41,193 nt of DNA from NCBI GenBank assembly GCA_902764345.1, contig CACWVT010000013.1:1-41193 (forward strand). Reading direction: 5' to 3'. Numbering within the stretch: the stretch's first letter is position 1; every line of letters begins with the position of its first letter. Both the position numbers and the translations under genes were made by a program. Shown piece after piece: positions 33,477 through 41,193 of this stretch. The stretch comes from an uncultured Ruminobacter sp. (GTDB lineage Bacteria > Pseudomonadota > Gammaproteobacteria > Enterobacterales > Succinivibrionaceae). The notes beneath the pieces were generated by a model. That model ran no database searches. It was not told where the DNA came from and was given only the letters and a program-made list of their open reading frames with translations.

Positions 33477-34637
33477 CTAACGTGCACTCTTTACCGCAAG
33501 CTCAGCAGCTTCCCTGAGAGAATTTGCAGAAATGATATTAAGTCCGCTGGCATCAAGTTTTGCCAGACCGGCCGGAGCCTGATTACCTTCAAGACGGACA
33601 ACAACGGGCACGCTGACACCAACTTCAGCAACGGCACCGATAATGCCGTCAGCAATAAGATCGCAGCGAACAATACCGCCGAATATGTTTACCAGAATGC
33701 ACTTCACATTACTGTCAGACAGAATAATCTTAAAGGCCTCAACCACACGTTCTTTTGTTGCCGTGCCGCCCACGTCAAGAAAGTTTGCCGGATTTCCTCC
33801 ATAGGTCTTAATGATATCCATTGTTCCCATTGCAAGACCGGCACCGTTAACCATGCATCCGATGTTTCCGTCAAGGGCAACATAGTTAAGATTTACAGCC
33901 TGAGCCCTGGCTTCACGCGGATCCTGCTGTGAAGGATCATCAAGTTCGGCCAGATCCTTGTGACGAAACAGTGCATTGGAGTCGATATTGATTTTCGCAT
34001 CGAGACACAGAAGTCTGTTGTCACCGGTTATTACAAGCGGATTGATTTCAAGAAGAGACAGATCCTGTTCATGGAACATTCTGCTCATGCCGAGAAACAT
34101 GGTTACAAACTGCTTAAAAGCATCACCGGTAAGTCCGAGTCTGAAAGCAAGTTCCCTGCCCTGAAACGGCATTGCACCGCTTATCGGATCAATAACAGTC
34201 TTAAAAATCTTTTCAGGGGTTTCGGCTGCAACCTTCTCGATTTCCATGCCGCCTTCCGTTGAAGCCATAAAGACCACACGTGCCTTTGACCTGTCAATGG
34301 TAGCCCCGAGATAAAGTTCCTTTCTGATATCGGAACACTCTTCGATAAGTAACTTGGATACCGGCTGTCCGCGTTCGCCGGTCTGCACGGTAACAATTCT
34401 GTTACCCAGCCATTTTTCTGCAAATTCAGCCGTTTCGGTTGCAGTTCTGCACACCTTTACGCCTCCGACCTTGCCTCTGCCGCCGGTATACGCCTGACAT
34501 TTAACAACAACCGGATTTCCGTTAAACTCCTCAAAAGCCTTTTCCGCCTCGGCAGGAGTACTGCAAACCGTATTTTTAGGAACAGGTAATCCGTATTTTC
34601 TTAAAAGTTCTTTGGCCTGATATTCATGTAAATTCAT
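33477..34637 (-). CDS. sucC: Succinyl-CoA synthetase beta subunit
   Basis: The beta chain, carrying the ATP-grasp domain and the succinate site. The 386 residues match E. coli SucC (388) when translation begins at the ATG giving [16 protein letters not shown], the family's standard N terminus. The longer frame to 34754 is not supported by similarity. [15 protein letters not shown] is the ATP-grasp loop, [15 protein letters not shown] and [14 protein letters not shown] are the C-terminal domain signatures. The ribosome-binding site is weak. It is divergent from gltA. The usual sucAB (2-oxoglutarate dehydrogenase) neighbours are absent. Confidence 0.96.
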   Translation of the reverse strand: MNLHEYQAKELLRKYGLPVPKNTVCSTPAEAEKAFEEFNGNPVVVKCQAYTGGRGKVGGVKVCRTATETAEFAEKWLGNRIVTVQTGERGQPVSKLLIEECSDIRKELYLGATIDRSKARVVFMASTEGGMEIEKVAAETPEKIFKTVIDPISGAMPFQGRELAFRLGLTGDAFKQFVTMFLGMSRMFHEQDLSLLEINPLVITGDNRLLCLDAKINIDSNALFRHKDLAELDDPSQQDPREARAQAVNLNYVALDGNIGCMVNGAGLAMGTMDIIKTYGGNPANFLDVGGTATKERVVEAFKIILSDSNVKCILVNIFGGIVRCDLIADGIIGAVAEVGVSVPVVVRLEGNQAPAGLAKLDASGLNIISANSLREAAELAVKSAR

Positions 34638-35173
34638 TTTGTACAAAACCTGTATATAAAAAAGTTGCCCGTTTCCCGACCTCCGGTCTACATGCCGGAA
34701 TAAACTACATGCGGCAGACCCGATCCTAAACTCAGATCTCCAAAACATTTTCACGTAATCTGGTAAAAACCCCGGAATCCGTTCTCAGAAACAGCGAGAA
34801 CCAACATACATCCCGTCCGGGAATTTCCACGAAAAAACATCCACTGCGGAAAACGACTTATTAAGGTTAAACCGTTGTCAATTATAGCCATACACACCAT
34901 AAATTTAAAGTCAAAGATCAACAATAAGTTAATGAGTAATACTTGATGTCAGTTACAACTACTGATTTTCAGGATAAAAATCAGCACCGATATTCTGCAA
35001 CACAAGTCATCAATGACAGCGTTATCATGTAAATATTTTGGCTTTTACATGTTTTAATTATGTCAAATGCTTTCATTATGGTTATAATAGTAGCAGTTTT
35101 TTGACGAATGGCTATGTAAGCAATTTCAATAACTGTCCGCCACGAAAAAGATTTATTATGAAGGAGTCTAAAA
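34638..35173. promoter_or_regulatory. Divergent sucC/gltA control region
   Basis: A 536-nt gap between divergent genes. For sucCD, TTTAAA (34904-34909) and TATAAT (34881-34886) on the minus strand are spaced 17 nt, giving a leader of about 235 nt. For gltA, ATGTCA (35060-35065) and TATAAT (35083-35088) on the plus strand are spaced 17 nt, giving a leader of about 80 nt. Between them the sequence is AT-rich and contains single TTGAT half-sites but no full FNR box or clear CRP site. Confidence 0.55.
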
Positions 35174-36496
35174 ATGTCCGAAGTGACTAATCAGAAAGTT
35201 GCTATTCTCAATATACCGGGTTTGGATCCGATTGAACTTCCCATTCTGAAGGGAACGGAAGGTCCGGAAGTAATTGACGTGAGGGCTCTCGGTTCTCATG
35301 GATACTTTACCTACGACCCTGGTTTTGTTTCAACGGCCTCATGTAAATCAAAGATCACCTTTATCGATGGTGAAAAGGGCATCTTACTCCATCGCGGATA
35401 CCCAATTGCACAGCTGGCAACACAGACCGACTACCTTCAGGTCTGCTACCTTCTTCTCAACGGAGATCTGCCTAACGAAGAACAGTATGCGAACTTCAAA
35501 AAGCGCATAACCTACCACACCATGGTTCATGAACAGATTAACTCACTGTTCAAGGCTTTCCGCAGAGACTCCCACCCGATGGCAATAATGTGCGGTATTG
35601 CCGGTGCTCTTTCAGCGTTCTATCATGACAATCTCGATATCTATGATCCTGAACACCGCGAACTGACCGCCATGCGTCTTGTTGCCAAGATGCCAACCCT
35701 CGCAGCCATGGCCTACAAGTATTCAATAGGTCAGCCGTTCATGTCTCCTAAGAATGATTTAAGCTACGCAGGCAACTTCCTTCACATGATGTTTGCTACC
35801 CCTTGTGAGGAATATGTGGTTAATCCTGTAATTGAAAAGGCGCTTGACAGAATTTTTATTCTCCATGCAGATCATGAACAGAACGCATCAACCTCATCAG
35901 TACGTCTCGCAGGTTCTTCAGGTGCCAACCCTTATGCATGTATTGCTGCCGGTATTGCATCTCTTTGGGGGCCTGCACACGGCGGTGCAAACGAAGCCTG
36001 TCTGAGAATGCTCGAACGTATCGGAACAGTAGATCGCATTCCTGAATTCATCGCCAAGGCAAAGGATAAGAACGATCCGTTCAGACTCATGGGATTCGGC
36101 CACCGCGTATACAAGAACTACGATCCTAGAGCAACCGTAATGCGTGACACCTGCCACGAAGTTCTGAAGGAGTTGAACATCAAGGATCATCCTATTCTTG
36201 ACGTCGCCGTTGAACTCGAAAGAATCGCACGCAGCGATGAATACTTCATTCAGCGTAAGCTCTACCCTAACGTGGACTTCTACTCAGGCATCATTCTGAA
36301 CGCAATCGGCATTCCAACCAACATGTTCACCGTAATCTTCGCACTGGCAAGAACCATCGGCTGGATTACCCACTGGATTGAAATGAATGAAGAAGCCGAT
36401 TCACGTATCGGCAGACCTCGTCAGATCTACGTAGGAAGTCCAACCAGAGAGGTTAAGCCTATGAGTGAACGTGAAGCCTGCCCTAAGAAGTTCTAA
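35174..36496 (+). CDS. gltA: Citrate synthase (type II, hexameric)
   Basis: Condenses oxaloacetate and acetyl-CoA to citrate. The 440 residues are of the gammaproteobacterial GltA type (E. coli 427). Catalytic residues are visible: H269 in [11 protein letters not shown]310 in [14 protein letters not shown] and D368 in VDFYSG. H234 lies in the [10 protein letters not shown] block that binds oxaloacetate. The N-terminal small beta domain typical of the NADH-inhibited hexameric enzymes is present. AAGGAG precedes the ATG. It is monocistronic with a strong terminator. In an anaerobe it would feed the oxidative branch toward 2-oxoglutarate and glutamate. Confidence 0.97.
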   Translation: MSEVTNQKVAILNIPGLDPIELPILKGTEGPEVIDVRALGSHGYFTYDPGFVSTASCKSKITFIDGEKGILLHRGYPIAQLATQTDYLQVCYLLLNGDLPNEEQYANFKKRITYHTMVHEQINSLFKAFRRDSHPMAIMCGIAGALSAFYHDNLDIYDPEHRELTAMRLVAKMPTLAAMAYKYSIGQPFMSPKNDLSYAGNFLHMMFATPCEEYVVNPVIEKALDRIFILHADHEQNASTSSVRLAGSSGANPYACIAAGIASLWGPAHGGANEACLRMLERIGTVDRIPEFIAKAKDKNDPFRLMGFGHRVYKNYDPRATVMRDTCHEVLKELNIKDHPILDVAVELERIARSDEYFIQRKLYPNVDFYSGIILNAIGIPTNMFTVIFALARTIGWITHWIEMNEEADSRIGRPRQIYVGSPTREVKPMSEREACPKKF

Positions 36497-36522
36497 TGGC
36501 TCATTAAGATTTTTCAATATTA

Positions 36523-36548
36523 GGAAAAGACCCGGTCGGGTCTTTTCC
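36523..36548 (+). terminator. Rho-independent terminator of gltA
   Basis: A 12-bp stem (36523-36534 with 36537-36548) whose tip pairs tightly, so the real loop is about 4 nt. It is followed by TTTTTT on the plus strand, 27 nt past the stop codon. Confidence 0.9.
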
Positions 36549-36656
36549 TTTTTTATGTATATGCACTTAACATTGCCAATCGTGCATTACTCCTCAAAAA
36601 CATTGAAAACAGCTTTTTCGCATTGGTTCCGATAGCCGTGATTTGAGATATTAGGC

Positions 36657-36686
36657 TTGGACACATGCATGAATATTCTATATACT
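36657..36686 (+). promoter_or_regulatory. Promoter of the KfrA_N-like gene pair
   Basis: TTGGAC (36657-36662) and TATACT (36681-36686) are separated by 18 nt. Transcription would start near 36693, which rules out the upstream TTG and ATG codons in this frame and favours the ATG at 36726. Confidence 0.6.
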
Positions 36687-36725
36687 GATGTCATCGTTAT
36701 TTCAGAATCATTTTACCGGATACCT

Positions 36726-37346
36726 ATGACTCCCATAACCGAAGCTGAAGTTTTACGCATTGCCAGAAGCCTTCTTCTTAAAGGAGAAAAGGTCAGCGTG
36801 AATAAAATCAGAGACTCTCTCGGTCACGGTTCCTATTCCACGATCCTGGAAATTCTGGAAAAAAACGGCATCAGAACAGCAAAAAACAAAATATCACGCA
36901 AGACGACGGAAGCTACTGACATGGAGCGGCTGGAGATTCTCACTCAGTTGCAGAAATCAGTAATCAGGGAACAGTGTCGCAACGAATCCCTAAGGGAAAA
37001 AATCCGTAAGCTGCACGATCCATCATTAATAGAAAACATCATTCTTCTTAATCTGGTAAAAACAATTCTGGTACGGCACCTCTCACAGGAAAACAGACAT
37101 GTTAAATTCATGCCTGATGATGAACTAAAATGGAAGTTTCTCAAACAGCATGCAGATTTTTCTCAAAGCACAATAGACAATATGGAACGCATGCTTATAG
37201 AGGATTTTCTGAACGGTATCCAATCCTTGAAAAACAATATGGACAACCTTCGTCTCAACGGAGGTTACCAGAGTCTGATGAATATTGAAAAAATGCTTAG
37301 GGATCTACTTAACAGGAATAAAAATGACGGGGTTTACAACTACTGA
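36726..37346 (+). CDS. KfrA_N-like DNA-binding protein, first of a tandem pair
   Basis: A 206-residue protein with an N-terminal winged-helix-like KfrA_N domain: about residues 5-48, with VSVNKIRDSLGHGSYSTI (23-40) as the signature G-x-GSY-ST-I turn. The rest is helical and charged, in keeping with the coiled-coil tails of plasmid KfrA proteins, though only moderately so. KfrA proteins bind operator DNA, autoregulate and contribute to plasmid partition; a chromosomal role is unknown. The start was chosen downstream of the promoter (MTPITEAEVL). The following gene overlaps by 23 nt and carries the same domain at the same position, so the two are paralogous and co-expressed. There is no plasmid replication gene nearby. 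Confidence 0.75.
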   Translation: MTPITEAEVLRIARSLLLKGEKVSVNKIRDSLGHGSYSTILEILEKNGIRTAKNKISRKTTEATDMERLEILTQLQKSVIREQCRNESLREKIRKLHDPSLIENIILLNLVKTILVRHLSQENRHVKFMPDDELKWKFLKQHADFSQSTIDNMERMLIEDFLNGIQSLKNNMDNLRLNGGYQSLMNIEKMLRDLLNRNKNDGVYNY

Positions 37347-37935
37347 GATTGAACTGGCCATAAAAAACCTGGAAGCGACCAATCAGAAAGTCTCAACCAT
37401 CAACATGAGAAAAATTCTTGGACGCGGGTCTTATGGCACATTGCAGAAAATTCTGCGGCAGAAAGGCTATCTGGAAGAGCCAGTCAAAAGCTCTGAAACT
37501 GGTGAAAGCAATGTTTCCGGGCTAGGTTATGCGACAAACAGCCCAGATACAAACCACGAGAATAAGCAGGTCACGGAGACCTGCGAAAATTATCAGTCTC
37601 TCGGTTCCTCAGGCATTGAAAGCATGATACACGATGCTGAAAAAACTCTGAACCAGCTCAGAAGTGAAAATCTTAAACTCAGCAACGACATTCAGCACAT
37701 TGAAAATGATATTACCGCCCCACTGACAGAATATCAGGCTGTACTCAAATTTTTCAACAACAGATTATTCCAGGGAAGTTGTCCGGAAATTCCGGAGGAT
37801 CTTTTGATCGTTTTACGTGAACTTATACTGAGGAGCAGACAGCATCTGGGCATACTCCATAATGACAAATCTGAATTCTACCGCGATGAGGCTGACAAAC
37901 TGCTCAAAGCTATATTTCTAAGTCAAAACATCTGA
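37324..37935 (+). CDS. KfrA_N-like DNA-binding protein, second of a tandem pair
   Basis: A 203-residue paralogue of the preceding protein. Its residues 8-48 align without gaps to the first: VSTINMRKILGRGSYGTL (23-40). A Ser/Asn/Glu-rich linker (about 52-105) leads into a predicted coiled coil (about 110-145, MIHDAEKTLNQLRSENLKL region) and a helical C-terminal domain. The ATG with CAGGAA upstream overlaps the previous gene by 23 nt, indicating translational coupling. The two may form a heterodimer. No function beyond DNA binding can be assigned. The next ~70 nt (37936-38006) show nothing recognisable. Confidence 0.72.
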   Translation: MTGFTTTEIELAIKNLEATNQKVSTINMRKILGRGSYGTLQKILRQKGYLEEPVKSSETGESNVSGLGYATNSPDTNHENKQVTETCENYQSLGSSGIESMIHDAEKTLNQLRSENLKLSNDIQHIENDITAPLTEYQAVLKFFNNRLFQGSCPEIPEDLLIVLRELILRSRQHLGILHNDKSEFYRDEADKLLKAIFLSQNI

Positions 37936-38006
37936 ACTGAAAAAAACATCCTCAAGCATAGAGATCTTACGCAGGTATTCACGTATTGTGTCAGCAGCAA
38001 CAATCA

Positions 38007-38303
38007 TCAGTGCTTATAACGATCCGCAACATTCCTGTCATAATCGCTACGTCTGCAACTATTCACCTTAGGTCTGCTCCTGTTTCCTTTGCCGTCAGAT
38101 TTATTCACAAGCTCATTAAGAAGACAGTACAGTAAAAATCCGGCAAATACCAGAAAGACAATTAGAAGAATATACTTAACAAAAGGATAGGTATTAAGAA
38201 ACTCATCACTGAACAGATCACCACCACCTGAATGTCCTCTAAAGCGAAAACCATGACCATGGTGTCTGCAAAAATAATACAGATGCGGAATATTATTAAA
38301 CAT
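38007..38303 (-). CDS. Small His/Gly-rich single-pass membrane protein, unknown function
   Basis: A 98-residue frame that I do not recognise. It has a His/Gly/Arg-rich N-terminal segment (RHHGHGFRFRGHSGGG, about 13-28), one strongly hydrophobic helix (about 43-63, ILLIVFLVFAGFLLY) and a basic C-terminal tail. The charge pattern suggests one membrane span. The ribosome-binding site is weak. A TATAAT-like element overlaps the ATG, so the true start could be different, or the frame may not be expressed. No competing frame of quality overlaps it, and the fbaA terminator lies directly upstream. Confidence 0.45.
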   Translation of the reverse strand: MFNNIPHLYYFCRHHGHGFRFRGHSGGGDLFSDEFLNTYPFVKYILLIVFLVFAGFLLYCLLNELVNKSDGKGNRSRPKVNSCRRSDYDRNVADRYKH

Positions 38304-38329
38304 TATAATTAAAACTCAAACATGTAAAA

Positions 38330-38350
38330 AACCCCGGAATTTCCGGGGTT
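38330..38350 (-). terminator. Rho-independent terminator of fbaA
   Basis: A 9-bp G+C-rich stem (38330-38338 with 38342-38350) with a 3-nt loop is followed on the minus strand by TTTTTT. It is 31 nt past the fbaA stop. Confidence 0.9.
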
Positions 38351-38381
38351 AGTATTATTTATAAATATCTGAAATCAGACA

Positions 38382-39464
38382 TTAGAGGGAGTTCTTAGAA
38401 CCTAATTCTTCGAAAGCTTCCTGTAAACGAGCGATCATGCCTTCCTGACCCTTACGTAACCATACGCGTGGATCGTAGTACTTCTTGTTAGGAGCATGTT
38501 CACCTTCTGGGTTGCCTAACTGACCCTGTAAGTAAGCTTCCTTATCCTTGTAGTAGTTTAATACACCACTCCAGGTAGCCCACTGGGTATCGGTATCGAT
38601 GTTCATCTTAACAACACCGTAGCTAACTGCGTCACGGATATCCTGAGCAGCTGAGCCTGAACCGCCGTGGAATACGAAGCTTAATGGCTTAGCACCCTTA
38701 GCAAGACCTAACTTTTCAGCTACATAAGCCTGTGAATCGCGGAGGATGGTTGGCTTAAGCTTAACGTTACCAGCCTGGTAAACACCGTGTACGTTACCGA
38801 ATGATGCAGCGATGGTGAAGTTAGGGCTGATCTTGCTTAAACGTTCGTAAGCATAGTAAACGTCTTCTGGCTGAGTGTAGAGAGCTGATTCATCCTTACC
38901 TGAATTATCAACACCATCTTCTTCACCGCCGGTGCAGCCTAATTCTAATTCAAGGGTCATATCGATCTTAGCCATACGTTCTAAGTACTTGCAGCAGAGG
39001 TCGATGTTGTCCTTTAAAGATTCTTCTGAAAGGTCGATCATGTGAGAAGAGAATAAAGGTACGCCGTGTTCAGCATAGTACTTTTCACCAGCATCGAGAA
39101 GACCGTCGATCCATGGAAGAAGCTTCTTAGCGCAGTGGTCAGTGTGCATAATTACAGGGACGCCGTAAGCTTCAGCTACGTTACGTGCGTGTAAAGCAGC
39201 AGAGATAGAACCTAAAACCTGAGCCTTCTGACCTTCAAGCTTTAAACCCTTACCAGCGATGAACTGAGCACCACCGTTAGAAATCTGAACGATAACCGGA
39301 GCCTGAGCAACGCGGGCAGCTTCGATAACGGCATTGATAGAATCGGTACCAACACAGTTAACAGCTGGAATTGCAAAGCCGTTTTCTCTGGCAACTGCAA
39401 AAACCTTGTTTAAATCCTTACCGGCAATAACGCCTGGCTTTACAACGTCTAAAATCTTAGTCAT
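38382..39464 (-). CDS. fbaA: Class II fructose-bisphosphate aldolase
   Basis: A zinc-dependent aldolase that cleaves fructose 1,6-bisphosphate to glyceraldehyde 3-phosphate and dihydroxyacetone phosphate in glycolysis and runs in reverse in gluconeogenesis. The 360 residues match E. coli FbaA (359). The catalytic D109 and zinc ligand H110 lie in IMHTDHCAKKLLPW. ELELGCTGGEEDGVDNS carries further zinc and active-site residues, and FVFHGGSGSA binds phosphate. The codon choice (many TTA/CTTAAG-type leucines and GCT/GGT) differs from less expressed neighbours, as expected for a very highly expressed gene. It lies 85 nt downstream of pgk, the gammaproteobacterial pgk-fbaA arrangement. Confidence 0.97.
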   Translation of the reverse strand: MTKILDVVKPGVIAGKDLNKVFAVARENGFAIPAVNCVGTDSINAVIEAARVAQAPVIVQISNGGAQFIAGKGLKLEGQKAQVLGSISAALHARNVAEAYGVPVIMHTDHCAKKLLPWIDGLLDAGEKYYAEHGVPLFSSHMIDLSEESLKDNIDLCCKYLERMAKIDMTLELELGCTGGEEDGVDNSGKDESALYTQPEDVYYAYERLSKISPNFTIAASFGNVHGVYQAGNVKLKPTILRDSQAYVAEKLGLAKGAKPLSFVFHGGSGSAAQDIRDAVSYGVVKMNIDTDTQWATWSGVLNYYKDKEAYLQGQLGNPEGEHAPNKKYYDPRVWLRKGQEGMIARLQEAFEELGSKNSL

Positions 39465-39513
39465 TTAGATAATTTCCCAATATATATATTGATTTATAAA
39501 ATAAAAGCAGAAG

Positions 39514-39535
39514 CGGGAGGACTGACATCCTCCCG
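39514..39535 (-). other. Hairpin between pgk and fbaA
   Basis: An 8-bp stem CGGGAGGA (39514-39521) with TCCTCCCG (39528-39535) and a 6-nt loop. On the minus strand it is followed by CTTCTGCTTTTATTTTAT, only loosely T-rich. It may be a partial terminator or an mRNA-stability element that sets different levels of the two products. Confidence 0.55.
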
Positions 39536-39549
39536 TTTAATTTCATTAA

Positions 39550-40722
39550 TTAAGCCTGTTCAGCTGCACGCTTTTCCAGAATTTCTACAGCTGGGAGCTT
39601 CTTGCCTTCAACGAATTCAAGGAATGCACCACCACCGGTAGAGATGTAAGAGATCTTGTCGGTTACACCGAACTTCTGGATTGCATTGATGGTATCACCA
39701 CCACCAGCAATTGAGAATGCATCGCTTTCAGCAATTGCCTTAGCCATTTCTTCGGTACCCTTGGCAAAATTGTCGAATTCGAATACGCCTACTGGACCGT
39801 TCCAGAGGATGGTCTTTGCATTCTTGATGATTTCAACAATCTTTGCAGTGCTCTTTGGACCGAAGTCGAAAATCTTGTCATCAGCGGCAACATCAGCAAC
39901 ATCCTTGGTTTCAGCAGCTGCGGTTTCGCTGAATTCCTTACCGGTTACAACGTCGATAACTTCAGGAATAGTGGTCTTGCTAGCGATATCCTTAGCAGTA
40001 TCAACGAGATCTGGTTCGTATAATGAACCGCCTACGTTCTTACCTTCAGCAGCGATGAAGGTATTAGCAATACCGCCACCAACGATGATCTGGTCAGCAA
40101 TCTTTGCTAAAGAGTATAAAACTTCGAGCTTGGTAGAAACCTTTGAACCGCCAACAATAGCAACCATTGGTCTTGCTGGGTTGTCCATAGCCTTACCTAA
40201 AGCGTCAAGTTCAGCAGCGAGAAGAGGACCTGCACAAGCGATAGGAGCGAACTGAGCAGCACCGTAGGTGGTACCCTGAGCGCGGTGAGCAGTACCGAAT
40301 GCATCCATTACGAATACGTCACAGAGAGCAGCATACTTCTTGGCAAGTGCTTCATCATTCTTCTTTTCGCCCTTGTTGAAACGGCAGTTTTCGAGAACTA
40401 CAAGTTCACCGGCCTTAACGTCAACAGGAGTATCAAGATAATCCTTTACGAGACGTACCGGACAATCCATGTGATCCTTTAAGTAATCAACTACTGGCTT
40501 TAATGAGAAAGCTTCATCGTATTCACCTTCAGTTGGTCTACCGAGGTGAGAAGTAACCATAACCTTTGCACCTTTTTCAAGAGCGTACTTAATGGTTGGC
40601 ATGGTAGCGGTAATACGCTTGTCAGAAGCAACCTTACCATCTTTTACAGGTACGTTAAGGTCGGCACGGATTAATACTCTCTTACCGGCTAAGTCTAAGT
40701 CAGTCATCTTGATAATTGACAT
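39550..40722 (-). CDS. pgk: Phosphoglycerate kinase
   Basis: Transfers phosphate from 1,3-bisphosphoglycerate to ADP, an ATP-yielding step of glycolysis. The 390 residues from the chosen ATG ([16 protein letters not shown]) match E. coli Pgk (387). GAGGA lies 8 nt upstream of it, and the frame extends uselessly to 40758. [15 protein letters not shown] holds substrate-binding residues, [11 protein letters not shown] follows, and the nucleotide region shows [16 protein letters not shown], and [12 protein letters not shown] near the C terminus. The usual upstream epd or gap gene is not in the window. Codon use is strongly biased, as in fbaA. Confidence 0.97.
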   Translation of the reverse strand: MSIIKMTDLDLAGKRVLIRADLNVPVKDGKVASDKRITATMPTIKYALEKGAKVMVTSHLGRPTEGEYDEAFSLKPVVDYLKDHMDCPVRLVKDYLDTPVDVKAGELVVLENCRFNKGEKKNDEALAKKYAALCDVFVMDAFGTAHRAQGTTYGAAQFAPIACAGPLLAAELDALGKAMDNPARPMVAIVGGSKVSTKLEVLYSLAKIADQIIVGGGIANTFIAAEGKNVGGSLYEPDLVDTAKDIASKTTIPEVIDVVTGKEFSETAAAETKDVADVAADDKIFDFGPKSTAKIVEIIKNAKTILWNGPVGVFEFDNFAKGTEEMAKAIAESDAFSIAGGGDTINAIQKFGVTDKISYISTGGGAFLEFVEGKKLPAVEILEKRAAEQA

Positions 40723-40959
40723 ATCAAAGTCCTCATTCTTATTAAGACAAAATAACAAAAAACTACCGATGATTTTAAATCACCGGTCAACAATTCAGAT
40801 GCCGTCTGACGGCACGTTCATTTCATTTAAAGCAGCACCGGTACTACACCTACCGTATTAAATATTTTCATGCTGCCTAAAACTGCAGTCTGCATAAAAG
40901 TCCAGGGATGAAACCGTCATCAGGAAGCTAAAACCTCCGTACTTTTCATGCACCCGTTA

Positions 40960-40988
40960 ATTGTACTACTTTTTATGAAAACTGTCTT
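40960..40988 (-). promoter_or_regulatory. Candidate promoter of pgk-fbaA
   Basis: AAGACA (40983-40988) and TACAAT (40960-40965) on the minus strand are spaced 17 nt, giving a leader of about 230 nt. A small GCCGT/ACGGC hairpin (40801-40813) lies in that leader. Beyond the promoter, 40989-41193 is AT-rich. It ends in a weak ACCCA/TGGGT pair (41139-41143, 41158-41162) followed by GTTTTTT on the plus strand, which could be a terminator for something outside my resolution. Confidence 0.4.
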
Positions 40989-41193
40989 TTAAAAAATTCT
41001 TAAACATCCTTTCAAGGGGATTTTAAACGTAAGCTCCGATTTTTATGCATAAAGCATAATACAGGACTACTGCCTTCTGTTCAAAACATGTTCAAAACTC
41101 GAGATTCCCACTTGTTTTAAAGTGAAAATAACAACATAACCCATATCCTAGGCGGTTTGGGTGTTTTTTAAAAACATGTATTGATTTTTGGAT

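Noticed and set aside
34912-34955. TTGAT-like half-sites in the sucC/gltA gap, considered as FNR or ArcA boxes
   Set aside because: Only single half-sites with wrong spacing. No full TTGAT-N4-ATCAA palindrome was found.
39656-40255. 199-residue plus-strand open frame opposite pgk
   Set aside because: Antisense shadow of a highly biased gene. It has Ala/Ser/Ile-rich composition, no family resemblance and no promoter or ribosome-binding site.

Overview
The window looks like the chromosome of an anaerobic or facultatively anaerobic Gram-negative gammaproteobacterium. The envelope genes (kdsB, lpxK, lolCDE), an iron-sulfur FNR, uspE, ttcA and a lysine-riboswitch-controlled lysC are all gammaproteobacterial in type. 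The central metabolism on show (ackA, gltA, sucCD, fbaA, pgk) would suit a succinate/acetate-producing fermenter of the Succinivibrionaceae kind. That family assignment is inference. No tRNA, rRNA, IS element, phage gene or CRISPR array was seen.

Layout. 1-4767 (minus): lysC with its lysine riboswitch, a Bax-inhibitor-1/YccA-type membrane protein, and the kdsB-lpxK lipopolysaccharide pair. 5022-6908 (plus): fnr and uspE. 7017-15884 (minus): a ten-gene sulfur-transfer operon. 16326-19886 (minus): a chemoreceptor, ttcA and a DUF5710 protein. 19991-26734 (minus): pheT-pheS behind a candidate attenuator, and a membrane PAS-GGDEF-EAL protein with both catalytic motifs broken. 27254-28471 (plus): ackA. 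28579-32297 (minus): a GNAT acetyltransferase and lolCDE. 32592-34637 (minus): sucCD, divergent from gltA (35174-36496, plus). 36726-37935 (plus): two tandem KfrA_N-like proteins. 38007-40722 (minus): a small membrane protein, fbaA and pgk.

The part most worth attention is the sulfur operon. In transcription order it encodes a MetY-type sulfhydrylase, a JAMM protease, a MoaD-E1-rhodanese fusion, a family 2A encapsulin shell, a cysteine desulfurase with a ~150-residue disordered N-terminal extension (the expected shell cargo), serine O-acetyltransferase, a ThiS-like carrier, a second E1, a second JAMM protease and a TusA-like protein. The shell/cargo pair sits between two near-symmetrical modules. 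Each module has an amino-acid enzyme, a sulfur-carrier domain, an adenylating E1, a JAMM protease and a persulfide carrier (rhodanese or TusA). Both carriers hide their Gly-Gly behind extra residues, so each should need proteolysis before it can be thiocarboxylated. My reading is a compartmentalised, protein-thiocarboxylate route to homocysteine and/or cysteine that uses sulfur mobilised or stored by the encapsulin. The parts are each recognisable from known systems (SrpI/CyD encapsulins; HcyS/HcyF/HcyD/MetY of Wolinella; CysO/Mec+ of mycobacteria; QbsE/QbsD). The combination, and the duplicated modules around the shell, are what seem new. A strong sigma70 promoter with a palindrome inside its spacer lies just upstream and probably drives the whole operon.
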